Source: an uncultured Burkholderiales bacterium (lineage in GTDB: Bacteria; Pseudomonadota; Gammaproteobacteria; Burkholderiales; Burkholderiaceae_C). Taken from it: DNA of 34,857 bases. This document shows positions 16,016 to 24,118 of the stretch, one piece after another. The DNA lies in contig CAIVLE010000040.1 of NCBI GenBank assembly GCA_903906635.1, positions 1 to 34,857 of the forward strand, in the 5' to 3' direction. The translations under genes were made by a program, and so were the position numbers. The notes beneath the pieces are model-generated. The model saw only the letters and a list, made by a program, of their open reading frames with translations, did not search any database and had not been told where the DNA came from. The first letter of the stretch is position 1. Every line of letters begins with the position of its first letter.

Positions 16016-17935
16016 ATGAAGCGCGAACACCTCTCCCCCGCCGAGCCCCTGAGTGCTTGGCACGATGCATTGCTGAGTTTGCAAATGTTGCAACTCGACC
16101 CGCAAGGCTTTGGCGGAGTGTGTCTGCGCGCGCCCCATGGACCGGTACGCGAGCGATGGCTGAGTGCGTTGGCAGGACTGGGTCTGCCACTGGTCAAAGT
16201 GCCAGGCTCCGCCGATGCCGAGCGGTTGTTGGGGGGCATTGACTTGGCGCACACCCTGCAAACCGGCCAACTGCGCATGCAAGCCGGTTTGCTCCAACAA
16301 GCCGACCAAGGCCTGGTCTGTCTGCCCATGGCCGAGCGGCTGTCTCCCGCACTGTTGGCCCCGTTGGTGCAAGCTCTGGAGACCGGCCAAGTGCCTGCCA
16401 CACACCACCAAACCCCCGCCCAAAGCACCCGCTTTGGCGTGGTGGCGCTGGACGAGTCGATGCCCGATGAACCAGGTGTGAGGGGGGCACTCCAAGAACG
16501 TTTAGGGATCTGGCTGGACTTGCAAACGCTGTCACTGTCGGACATCCAAGCCGATTGGGCCCATGCCGTCCAGGCTGCGTCCCCTGACAGTGAGGATGGG
16601 CTGTATGTCAGGCTCAGCCCTCAAGCTTTGAAGCATGCAAGAGAGAGGCTGCAAAAAATCCAAGCCAGCGATGCGCAACTGCAAGCGCTGTGCGCTTCAG
16701 CCATGGCCCTAGGCATAGGCTCTTTACGCATACCCAGCTTGGCTTTGCGAGTGGCCTGTGCACATGCAGCCTTGAACGCTCGCAGCAGCCTTGACGATGA
16801 AGACCTCGGCTTTGCCGCCCGCTGCGTATTGGCCCCACGCGCCACGCAGTGGCCTACCGAGCCATCGCAAGAGGCACCCAGTGATCCACCTCCAGCCGCT
16901 GAGAATACCGAGACAGACCCACCTCCCCCACCTCCTGCCCCCCCACCACAGCCCAATCCTCCCGACGAATCTCCCCAAGATTCGTCGCCCGAGTCTGAGA
17001 CTACGCCCCCTGAGCCCAGCGCCCAAGACCTGCAAGAGATGATGGTTGCCGCCGCGCTGGCGAGCTTGCCGGCGCACATGCTGGACGCGTTGGTCACGCA
17101 GGCAGGCTCCAGGCAAAGCAGCACCTCGGGGCGCAGCGGCCAAGCACGCACAGGCCAACAGCGCGGCAGACCCCTGCCTGCGCGCCCAGGTCGCCCCGGG
17201 GGGCACGCGCGAATGCATGTGCTGGCCACCTTGAGAGCGGCTGCACCCCGACAACGTTTGCGCCAAGCGGGGCACCTCGCTCAAGACCAGCGCGGCGCAG
17301 CCGCCCCCTCACACCGTGGGGTGCTCATCCGAGCCGAGGACTTTCACATCCAGCGTTACCAACAACGTTCATCGAGTTGTTTGATCTTGGCGCTCGACGC
17401 CTCGGGCTCGGCTGCGCTGCAGCGCTTGGCCGAAGCCAAGGGTGCGGTTGAGTTGCTGCTGCAGCAGTCTTACGCGCGCCGCGACAGCGTGTGCATCGTG
17501 GCTTTTCGGGGTGCACAGGCGCAACTGCTGCTGCCTGCCACGCGCTCGTTGGTGCGCGCCAAGCGGGCCATGACAGGTTTGCCTGGCGGGGGCGGGACGC
17601 CTTTGGCACTGGCACTCAAGATGGCCCACGAACAGGCCCTGCAATTGCAGCGCCAAGGCGTCACGCCCATGTTGGTGGTGCTCAGCGATGGCCGTGCCAA
17701 CGTCACCCTGCAGGGTTTGGGCGGACGGGCCCAGGCCCTGGCTGATGCACAAATCTGGGCCCAACAGTGGCAACTCAGTGGCCACCGCGCCTTGTGGATC
17801 GACACCAGCGTGCAACCCGATGCGCAAGCTCAGCAACTGGCCACCGCCTTGGGCGCGAGCTACTTGCCCATGCCGCATGTGCAGGCGCAGCGCATGGCCC
17901 AGAGCATGGATCGCCTGCGAACGGCAAGCCACTGA
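16016..17935 (+). CDS. bchD: Magnesium chelatase subunit D
   Basis: Platform subunit of magnesium chelatase. The N-terminal half is a degenerate AAA+ domain without a Walker A lysine (LRAPHGPVRERW replaces it), followed by a proline- and acid-rich linker at about residues 285-335. The C-terminal von Willebrand A domain has the MIDAS residues DASGSA near 457, the GGGGTPLA loop and LSDGRAN. The length of 639 residues fits BchD. The BchI hexamer docks on it and the VWA domain contacts BchH. The linker is strikingly compositionally biased (a run of prolines). Confidence 0.95.
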   Translation: MKREHLSPAEPLSAWHDALLSLQMLQLDPQGFGGVCLRAPHGPVRERWLSALAGLGLPLVKVPGSADAERLLGGIDLAHTLQTGQLRMQAGLLQQADQGLVCLPMAERLSPALLAPLVQALETGQVPATHHQTPAQSTRFGVVALDESMPDEPGVRGALQERLGIWLDLQTLSLSDIQADWAHAVQAASPDSEDGLYVRLSPQALKHARERLQKIQASDAQLQALCASAMALGIGSLRIPSLALRVACAHAALNARSSLDDEDLGFAARCVLAPRATQWPTEPSQEAPSDPPPAAENTETDPPPPPPAPPPQPNPPDESPQDSSPESETTPPEPSAQDLQEMMVAAALASLPAHMLDALVTQAGSRQSSTSGRSGQARTGQQRGRPLPARPGRPGGHARMHVLATLRAAAPRQRLRQAGHLAQDQRGAAAPSHRGVLIRAEDFHIQRYQQRSSSCLILALDASGSAALQRLAEAKGAVELLLQQSYARRDSVCIVAFRGAQAQLLLPATRSLVRAKRAMTGLPGGGGTPLALALKMAHEQALQLQRQGVTPMLVVLSDGRANVTLQGLGGRAQALADAQIWAQQWQLSGHRALWIDTSVQPDAQAQQLATALGASYLPMPHVQAQRMAQSMDRLRTASH

Positions 17936-17984
17936 GCCCCTCTCACACAGGCCCCCCCCCGCGCTTTATCGCAGCACTTTGAAC

Positions 17985-18872
17985 ATGTATGAAAACCTCT
18001 ACCCCGCCATGTCATGGCCTGAACATCTGGGGACTTGGCCCCACGCACAAGACAGCCGCTTTGTGCGAGCGGGGGCCATCGACTGGCATGTGCAAATGCG
18101 GGGACAGGGCCCTTGCATGCTGCTGCTTCACGGCACTGGCTCTGGCAACTTCAGCTGGCGTGGCCTGCTGCCCTGGCTTGCCGAACATTTCACGGTGATC
18201 GCGCCCGACTTACCAGGGCATGCGTTCTCGAGCCGAGGGCCTGAGGGCGCCCTGTCACTGCCTGGCATGAGCGAGGGCCTGCGCGCCTTGATGCGGCAAC
18301 TCGACCTCACACCGCAGGTGATCGTCGGTCATTCAGCTGGCGCGGCCATTGGCGCGCACATGGTGCTCCACCACAACAGCCTGGCGCGCAGCACCTTGAT
18401 CGGCCTCAACCCCGCGTGGCTCCCCCTGCTGGGCGTGTCCTCTTGGCTGTTTGGCCCTGCTGCCAAACTGGCCCAACTCAACCCGCTATCGGCCTGGGCC
18501 AGCGCCAAAATGGCGGCCCAACCCGGCGCTGTGGCCCGGTGGATTGAGCGCACGGGCTCCACGCTGGATGCGCAAGGTTTGGACCTCTACAAGAGCGTGC
18601 TCTCCCACTCTGGCCATGTCCACGGGGTGTTGTCGATGATGGCAGCTTGGCGCCTCAAGCCACTGGCTGCACGTTTGCAGGACTTGCGAAATCCGGTCTT
18701 CATGGCCATTGCAGACAACGACCAGACCGTCTCACCCAGCCTGGCCGATGACGCCTGTCAGCGCATACCTCACGCACAAAAAATCATCCAAAAAGGACTT
18801 GGCCATTTGGCGCACGAGCAAGACCCCATCGGCACAGCGCAATGGATTGTGCGCTTTAGCAACTCAAGATGA
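17985..18872 (+). CDS. bchO: BchO, alpha/beta hydrolase linked to magnesium chelatase
   Basis: A 295-residue alpha/beta-fold protein typical of the gene that follows bchD in purple bacteria (putative magnesium chelatase accessory protein, exact reaction unknown). HGTGSGNFSW carries the oxyanion loop near 49, VGHSAGAA the nucleophile Ser117, and IADNDQTVSP with GLGHLAHEQ the acid and His. The chosen ATG at 17985 gives MYENLYPAMSWPEHLG. The open frame begins inside bchD, but that part is a shadow. The 49-bp gap from bchD contains a run of nine C residues (17952-17960). It converges with the regulator gene ending at 18918, with 45 bp between. Confidence 0.9.
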   Translation: MYENLYPAMSWPEHLGTWPHAQDSRFVRAGAIDWHVQMRGQGPCMLLLHGTGSGNFSWRGLLPWLAEHFTVIAPDLPGHAFSSRGPEGALSLPGMSEGLRALMRQLDLTPQVIVGHSAGAAIGAHMVLHHNSLARSTLIGLNPAWLPLLGVSSWLFGPAAKLAQLNPLSAWASAKMAAQPGAVARWIERTGSTLDAQGLDLYKSVLSHSGHVHGVLSMMAAWRLKPLAARLQDLRNPVFMAIADNDQTVSPSLADDACQRIPHAQKIIQKGLGHLAHEQDPIGTAQWIVRFSNSR

Positions 18873-18917
18873 GCGATTCAAAGACATCTGGCGCGGCAAC
18901 TCTGCGTGCGCTGGAAT

Positions 18918-19751
18918 TTAGGCGCCACGAACCAAGCGCTTGACCGCGCCCACGGCCTGTCGGGCATCCGTGAAGATGGCATCGGCCCCCAACGTCTGAG
19001 GACTGAACTCTTTGAGTAAAAAAATAGGCCCCCCAAGCACCACCCGGACTTTGGAGTTACCGGAGCTGTCGCGGATGTGTTGAATCAATGAAGGCAAGGT
19101 CTGCAATTGCACCTCTAGAGCCACCGAAATGCCCACCACATCGAACCACTCACTAGAGACCGCGCGCAGCAACTCCGATTCTGTGGATGAAATCTCCAGC
19201 ACCACCTCGGCACCGGACTTTCTGAAAAAGTCTGCCACGATGGTCAAACCCAAAAAATGTTGGGACCCCGGGGCACAAGCCAACATGATGCGCTCTGAGT
19301 CCCCTTCTTCTCGAGGACGGGCCGGGGACTCGTAACCCAATCGATAAATCGTCTGATGCATCACCGCCAAGCCACAGGTCACTTGGGTGAAATCACACAG
19401 GTCTTGCTCCCACAAAACGCCCAATTGCCGGGCGGCGGGAGTGATCAGCTCCAGAAAAATCCGCTCTTGCGACACACCACGGGCCATCAGCGCATCGACA
19501 AAGCCATTGGCCTTGAGCGAATCCCCCTTCAGGCAAGACTGCGTGAACTCCTCGTACACAGGCTGCGCGTTGGCAAACTGTGCCTCCTCCAAAGAGGTGG
19601 ATTGACCGTTGAAAAATTGTTGAACATTGAGTAGCCGCGGGATGATCTGCTTTTCAATCACCGCGAGAAGAGACTCTTTGCAATCTTCCTCCAGACTTCG
19701 AGCAGAGTTGAAATCTTTCGATTGCCCACCCAAGCCATTGAACTCAGACAT
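18918..19751 (-). CDS. AerR/PpaA-like B12-binding regulator (second copy)
   Basis: A 277-residue protein with an N-terminal helical region and a C-terminal cobalamin-binding Rossmann domain. The AerR/PpaA-type motif PGSQHFLGLTIVADFFRKSG gives His165 and Gly168, in place of the DxHxxG of corrinoid enzymes. VVGISVALEVQLQTLPSLI and VVLGGPIFLL complete the domain. AerR antagonises PpsR/CrtJ in purple bacteria by a light-sensitive cobalamin. Start: ATG 19751 has AGGGA 5-6 bp upstream; ATG 19766 would add five residues without a good ribosome site. It follows tspO on the same strand after about 245 bp, so it probably has its own promoter. It is only moderately similar to the copy at 25623-26444. 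Confidence 0.82.
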   Translation of the reverse strand: MSEFNGLGGQSKDFNSARSLEEDCKESLLAVIEKQIIPRLLNVQQFFNGQSTSLEEAQFANAQPVYEEFTQSCLKGDSLKANGFVDALMARGVSQERIFLELITPAARQLGVLWEQDLCDFTQVTCGLAVMHQTIYRLGYESPARPREEGDSERIMLACAPGSQHFLGLTIVADFFRKSGAEVVLEISSTESELLRAVSSEWFDVVGISVALEVQLQTLPSLIQHIRDSSGNSKVRVVLGGPIFLLKEFSPQTLGADAIFTDARQAVGAVKRLVRGA

Positions 19752-19996
19752 ATACGTCCCTAGCATCAAGTGCGCGTCACCTTGGGGAAGGTAAAAACCG
19801 GGGCGTCAATCCGCCAGCGACATAGCATTCCGATCCGCAGCTGCAGTCACGTTTGTAATTTTTTTGACTTCATGTTTCAAGCATGGCAAACCCTAGATTT
19901 GTCCCATGCGTGTCTCGGCAAGCCGCTAACCGCCCCCCAAAGTGTGTGTTCGGAAGGCTTAAATTAGGTGTAAACCATTAAAAAGGACCCCAAATC
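19752..19996. other. Intergenic leader between tspO and the second aerR-like gene
   Basis: About 245 bp with no coding frame. I see no canonical PpsR palindrome and no convincing stem-loop terminator. A run of seven T residues at 19860-19866 and a TGTAAAC element near 19971 are present but do not assemble into a recognisable site. Confidence 0.5.
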
Positions 19997-20488
19997 TTAG
20001 AGGATGCCTGCAAAAGGACCATTGAGGTGAACAGTCTCAAGGTTCAAGACTGCGGCAATCGAGACCCACACGAAGTAGGGGACCAGCAACAGACTGGCCC
20101 TTGCAGAAATGCGCCACAAGCCCACCACCAAGGCCAAGATAGAGAGCCAAAGAAAGACCACTTCCACCAGCGCCCAGTCCGGGCGCTGCAGCTTGAAGTA
20201 CAGCGCACTCCACACCACATTCAAGAGCGCATTGACAGCAAACAGCACAAGCACACGACGACGCAGCGCTTGTGCGCTGGCAGCCTGCCAGGCCAACCAC
20301 GCACTGATGGCACACAGGGTGAAGATGGTGGTCCAAATCACGCCAAAGGCAGGGTCTGGCGGTTTCCATTCGGGTTGCCGCAAGGCCAAGTACCAAGGCC
20401 CCAAATCCGTCAGGGCAGCACCCAGTCCAGCCGTGGCGTAGCTCACAGCCAGGGCCCCAATCAAAGTCATAGCAGCTTGTCGGTTCAT
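19997..20488 (-). CDS. tspO: TspO/MBR family membrane protein
   Basis: A 163-residue five-helix membrane protein of the tryptophan-rich sensory protein/peripheral benzodiazepine receptor family, which binds porphyrins. Family marks are WYLALRQPEWKPPDPAFGVIWTT (the W-x-P-P loop), ALLNVVWSALYF and PYFVWVSIAAVLN. In Rhodobacter sphaeroides TspO acts in the outer membrane and dampens photosynthesis gene expression by affecting tetrapyrrole efflux; that is family knowledge, not shown here. The frame extends to a TTG at 20530; I take ATG 20488 (MNRQAAMTLIGALAVSY). It lies 62 bp after bchP on the same strand, as in other purple bacterial clusters. Confidence 0.93.
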   Translation of the reverse strand: MNRQAAMTLIGALAVSYATAGLGAALTDLGPWYLALRQPEWKPPDPAFGVIWTTIFTLCAISAWLAWQAASAQALRRRVLVLFAVNALLNVVWSALYFKLQRPDWALVEVVFLWLSILALVVGLWRISARASLLLVPYFVWVSIAAVLNLETVHLNGPFAGIL

Positions 20489-20550
20489 CAGCCGTATTTT
20501 GATCGCAATTCCCCGACCCCAAACGAGCAAGACTTACAGGGCGCGGCGTT

Positions 20551-21759
20551 TCAAGTGCGCGCCAGACCTAACAAGTGCGCCATGTCCTTGAGGAAGATGC
20601 GCACATGCGCCATGGGGTCTTTGCGGGCCAATTCTTTGTTCATGTACGACTCGAAGGTCAAGCGCTGCACGTCGCGGTCCTCACAAATCTTGACGAACTT
20701 CTCGCGACGTCGGTCGCTTTGGTACCAAAAATACTGCATCACCCCCAAAATCCAGAACACGCGCCCATGCTGCTTCATGAAGCTTTTGCGGCCCTGCTTG
20801 AGGCAGGCACTGTTGCCCGTTTTCAAGGCCTGGTGGGCGGCTTGTGCGACGCGTCTAGCGCAGTCCATCGCGTAATAAATCCCTTCACCCGAGGAGGGTG
20901 CCACCACGCCCGCCGCATCTCCCACCACCACCACATCGCGGCCGTTGTCCCATTGCGGTAAGGGTTTGAGTGGAATCGGCGCGCCCTCACGGCGCAAAGT
21001 GGTCGCTTGGCTCAGTCCGGCAATCTCGCGCAGTCGCGCCGTGGCACTGCGCAGCGAATAACCTTTGTCTGCACTGCCCATGCCCACACTCGTGGTCTTG
21101 CCGTGGGGGAACACCCAGCCGTAAAAATCGGGCGAAACCTCGCCTTGGTAATACACATCACAGCGCGCGGCGTCATAACCGGGCTGGCCCAGCGGGGACT
21201 CAATGATCTCGTGGTACGCGAACACGTATTTGGTTTTGTGTGCATTGGGGATGGCCTGACGTGCCACCTCCGAGCGGGCCCCATCGGCCCCCACCACCAT
21301 GCGCGTGCTCACTTTGAAAGGCTGGCTGGGTTGGCTGGGTGCATGCTCTTTGGCCGTGACAGGGGTGTAGTAGACCCACAACTGGCCGTTTTCATCGTGC
21401 TCGATCTTTTCAAAAATCGCCTTGCACCGCACCACCCCCGATTGCGCTGCGCGCGCTCGCAAGAACTCATCGAACTCATCGCGGTCGACCATGCCCACAA
21501 ACCCGTTGTCGATGGGAATGTCCACCCGGTTGTCTTTGGGCGAAATCATCCGGGCGCAGCGCACCTTGGCCACCAGCAAATCATCTGGAATGTCAAAGTC
21601 TTTGATCAAGCGCGGCGGAATAGCCCCCCCGCAAGGCTTGGTTCGACCTTGGCGGTCTATCAATAAAACGCGCCACCCTTCACGCACCAAGTCGTGAGCC
21701 GCCGTCGCACCCGATGGGCCACCGCCCACCACAACGAAATCGTAATTGGTGTAGTTCAT
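20551..21759 (-). CDS. bchP: Geranylgeranyl reductase (bacteriochlorophyll)
   Basis: FAD-dependent reductase that converts the geranylgeranyl tail of bacteriochlorophyll to phytyl in three steps. The Rossmann motif VVVGGGPSGATAA is at residues 9-21, with DRQGRTKPCGGAIPP typical of the family, and the second FAD motif VVVGDAAGVVAPSSGEGIYYAM is near residue 274. The ATG at 21759 overlaps the TGA of the upstream transporter (ATGA), which fixes the start and gives 402 residues; the 8-residue upstream extension is not needed. It acts after BchG. Confidence 0.96.
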   Translation of the reverse strand: MNYTNYDFVVVGGGPSGATAAHDLVREGWRVLLIDRQGRTKPCGGAIPPRLIKDFDIPDDLLVAKVRCARMISPKDNRVDIPIDNGFVGMVDRDEFDEFLRARAAQSGVVRCKAIFEKIEHDENGQLWVYYTPVTAKEHAPSQPSQPFKVSTRMVVGADGARSEVARQAIPNAHKTKYVFAYHEIIESPLGQPGYDAARCDVYYQGEVSPDFYGWVFPHGKTTSVGMGSADKGYSLRSATARLREIAGLSQATTLRREGAPIPLKPLPQWDNGRDVVVVGDAAGVVAPSSGEGIYYAMDCARRVAQAAHQALKTGNSACLKQGRKSFMKQHGRVFWILGVMQYFWYQSDRRREKFVKICEDRDVQRLTFESYMNKELARKDPMAHVRIFLKDMAHLLGLART

Positions 21760-23114
21760 GACCGTGACCCGCCTTTCAGGCACAAAGAAGTATCGAATTG
21801 CATGCGCTCACGCGCCGCTGCTGGTGGTTTGCGCAGGCGCAAAGCCAAGACAGCTGAGAGCGTAAACATGAGCGCTTGCATGCCAAACACAGCCGCATAG
21901 GCCGTGCGTTGTTCCCCCAGCCAGGCATGGGCCACATCGCTGGCCGCGGTGCCCAACAACCCACCCAGACCAAAGGCTGCAGCTTGCGCGGCACCCCACA
22001 AGCCCATGCGCGTGCCTTCGCGCCCAGGCCCGCCCTCGCCTGCCAAGCGCATCATGGTGGCTATGGCGGCGATTGAAAATGCGCCGTTGGCCACCCCCAA
22101 ACAGACCACATTGGCTTGAAGCGGCCAGCCTTCAGACAGCGCAGCACTGCACAAACCCACCGTGGCCAAGGCCGACATCAGGCAACCGCCCACCATCCAA
22201 GCGGGCACGCTGCCAAGACGTCCCGCCACCCAATGTGAGCCAGCTCCCGCCACAGCCAGCATGCCGATCAACACGCCCATGTGGTGCCAGCCAGACAGCT
22301 GCGTGGTCTGCCCCGGGGAGAAGCCATGCACCGCGCCTGCAAACGGCTCGAGAATCAAATCTTGTGCGCTGTAGGCCAGCATTGAGGTGAAGACAAAGAC
22401 CGTGAACGTGCGAGCCAGCGGATCGCGCCAAACCTCTTGCAAGGCCTGTTTGAAGTTTTGTTGTGGACCTTGCGCGCTTGCTTGTGGCTGCGTTGCGGTG
22501 TGAGCTTGCACTGCGTTTTTTTCGAGGCCCCACAAACACAGTGCGGTAATGACAGCGGTCAGCCCGCTCAAGCCAGCAGAGACTTGCAAAAGGACCTGGG
22601 GGGTGTACGGGTCAATCAGCTTACCCACCACGGCGGCCGTCACGGCAAAGCCCATGATCATCATCATCCAAACTGCTGTCGCAGCAGGTGCACGTCGGTC
22701 GTCGGGCACTTGCTTGGCCATCAAAGCCAACAGCGATGTGCCGCACGCACTGACACCCAAACCAATCAGGCTGAACGACAACATGGCCAGCAAAGTGCCA
22801 TACAGCGCTTGCGTAGCCATCCAGACCGTTGCCGCTGCGGCCATCACGCCGCCTGCGCCCAGCACCAACATGCCCCCCATCATCCACGGCGTGCAGCGCT
22901 GCCCCCTGTCGGCCCCAAAGCCCATGCGCGGGCGCACCATTTGAACGGCGTAATGCCAAGCCACCAAAAAGCCAGGCAACACAGCGGGCAGCGCCAACTC
23001 CACCACCATGATGCGGTTCAGTGTGGACGTGGTCACCACCACCACCGCACCCAAGCAGGCCTGAATCAGGCCCAAGCGCACGATCTGCAACCAACCAAAA
23101 CCCGATGTGTTCAT
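21756..23114 (-). CDS. PucC/LhaA/Bch2 family MFS transporter
   Basis: A membrane protein of 452 residues with about 12 hydrophobic segments, from the major-facilitator subfamily of PucC, LhaA and the ORF between bchG and bchP (Bch2, G115-type). These proteins assist light-harvesting complex assembly or bacteriochlorophyll delivery. The start ATG at 23114 overlaps the bchG stop as ATGA, and the stop overlaps bchP in the same way. The open frame extends upstream across bchG but that extension is a shadow. Assignment rests on membrane pattern, segments such as RPRMGFGADRG and the canonical position; which paralogue function it has cannot be told. Confidence 0.88.
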   Translation of the reverse strand: MNTSGFGWLQIVRLGLIQACLGAVVVVTTSTLNRIMVVELALPAVLPGFLVAWHYAVQMVRPRMGFGADRGQRCTPWMMGGMLVLGAGGVMAAAATVWMATQALYGTLLAMLSFSLIGLGVSACGTSLLALMAKQVPDDRRAPAATAVWMMMIMGFAVTAAVVGKLIDPYTPQVLLQVSAGLSGLTAVITALCLWGLEKNAVQAHTATQPQASAQGPQQNFKQALQEVWRDPLARTFTVFVFTSMLAYSAQDLILEPFAGAVHGFSPGQTTQLSGWHHMGVLIGMLAVAGAGSHWVAGRLGSVPAWMVGGCLMSALATVGLCSAALSEGWPLQANVVCLGVANGAFSIAAIATMMRLAGEGGPGREGTRMGLWGAAQAAAFGLGGLLGTAASDVAHAWLGEQRTAYAAVFGMQALMFTLSAVLALRLRKPPAAARERMQFDTSLCLKGGSRS

Positions 23115-24045
23115 GTGGCCCCCAAGAGCGGTTGCAAAGATTGGAGTTGGCGCAGGCCCCAAGCGCTGACCATCATCCCGCTGACAAACATCGGCACGCC
23201 AAAGGCGCTGACATGCAAGGCCCGCTCCACGGGGTGTCGCAAAAATTTTTGCATGAGCGGCCACTGGGCCAGCGTCAGTGCCAACACCGCTGTGGCGTGC
23301 CATGGCAATTGCCAAAAAGCCAACAGCAAGACCACCGCCAACTGGGCGAGCGTCATCAAAGAACAAGCCATGCGCGCAGCGCCCTTGGCGCCCAGTTGCA
23401 CGGGCAACGAAGCGATGCCCAGGCGCTGATCGCCCTCAATGGCTTTGAAATCATTGAGGGTCATGATGCCGTGCGCGCCCACGCTGTAGAGCAAGGCCAA
23501 CGTCAATGAATGGGCCCCGGGCCACTCCCCCCCCAGCATCACGGCCGCGCCCGTCAACCAAGCCAAACCCTCATAGCTCAGCCCGCAGGCGGATTGCCCC
23601 ACCAGCCATTGTTTTTCAATCGCACAGGAGGCGCGCTGTAGGCCCAAGACAAAGCAATCGCCAATGCACAGGCCACAAAGCCCCAGGGCCCCATCAGGGT
23701 GGCCCACAGCAAAGACAGCGCAGTCCACCCCACCGCAATTCCTAAGCCCCAGCGACCTGGCATGCGTCCCGAGGGAATGGGGCGATGAGGCTCATTGATG
23801 GCGTCGACATGGCGGTCAAACCAGTCGTTGACGGCTTGGCTGCTGGCACACACCAAGGGTCCTGTGAGAACCAAGCCCACAAGTAACAGCCCCCAATGCG
23901 CCCCGATGTCTTGACCCGACGCCACCACACCGCATGCAAACGCCCACATGGGGGGAAACCAAGTGATGGGCTTGAGAAGTTCAGCCACAGTGCCCAGCGC
24001 AGGGCGGTTGCGGGCTTGAGTCAAGGCGATGGGCGGGGTGGTCAT
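23111..24045 (-). pseudogene. bchG: Bacteriochlorophyll synthase, split by a one-base frameshift
   Basis: UbiA-type prenyltransferase that esterifies bacteriochlorophyllide a with geranylgeranyl diphosphate in the membrane. The ATG at 24045 opens a frame carrying KPITWFPPMWAFACG and the prenyl-diphosphate motif NDWFDRHVDAINEPHRPIPSGR, but it stops at 23578 just after RLKNNGWWGNPPAG. The rest of BchG (GLSYEGLAWLTGAAVM, the second Asp-rich motif in LNDFKAIEGD, and the C-terminal helices to 23111) is in the frame shifted by -1. The total, 935 bp, is one base short of 312 codons. Restoring one G in the G4 run opposite 23597-23600 would read NGWWGQSACGLSYEG. No slippery heptamer fits the junction. 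This is either a sequencing error in a homopolymer or a real break; the remaining sequence is intact and well conserved. Confidence 0.88.
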
Positions 24046-24073
24046 ACCCGCATTGTGATGAGTCGAACCCAAA

Positions 24074-24091
24074 TGTCAACTAGGATTGACA
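24074..24091. promoter_or_regulatory. PpsR/CrtJ-type box upstream of bchG (box 1)
   Basis: TGTCAA-ctagga-TTGACA is a perfect 6-bp dyad in TGT-N12-ACA format, 28 bp before the bchG start codon, between ppsR and bchG. Confidence 0.8.
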
Positions 24092-24096
24092 CTAAG

Positions 24097-24114
24097 GGTC
24101 AATTAAAAATGACA
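24097..24114. promoter_or_regulatory. PpsR/CrtJ-like box upstream of bchG (box 2, imperfect)
   Basis: Read on the minus strand, TGT-catttttaattg-ACC differs from TGT-N12-ACA in the last base. It starts 23 bp from box 1 (5-bp gap), the same geometry as at dxs/hemE, and ends 4 bp from the ppsR stop codon. Confidence 0.6.
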
Positions 24115-24118
24115 AGTG

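Noticed and set aside
20027-20875. 282-residue plus-strand frame over tspO and bchP
   Set aside because: Antisense to two clear genes; Gln/His/Arg-rich nonsense.
22437-23429. 330-residue plus-strand frame across the PucC-family gene and bchG
   Set aside because: Composition (Cys/His/Arg-rich, no domain) is that of an antisense shadow of two recognised genes.
23595-23620. Programmed -1 frameshift in bchG
   Set aside because: The only slippery-like run (gaaaaac) is upstream of the conserved NGWWG residues, so slipping there would destroy the motif; no heptamer fits the true junction. An indel is simpler.
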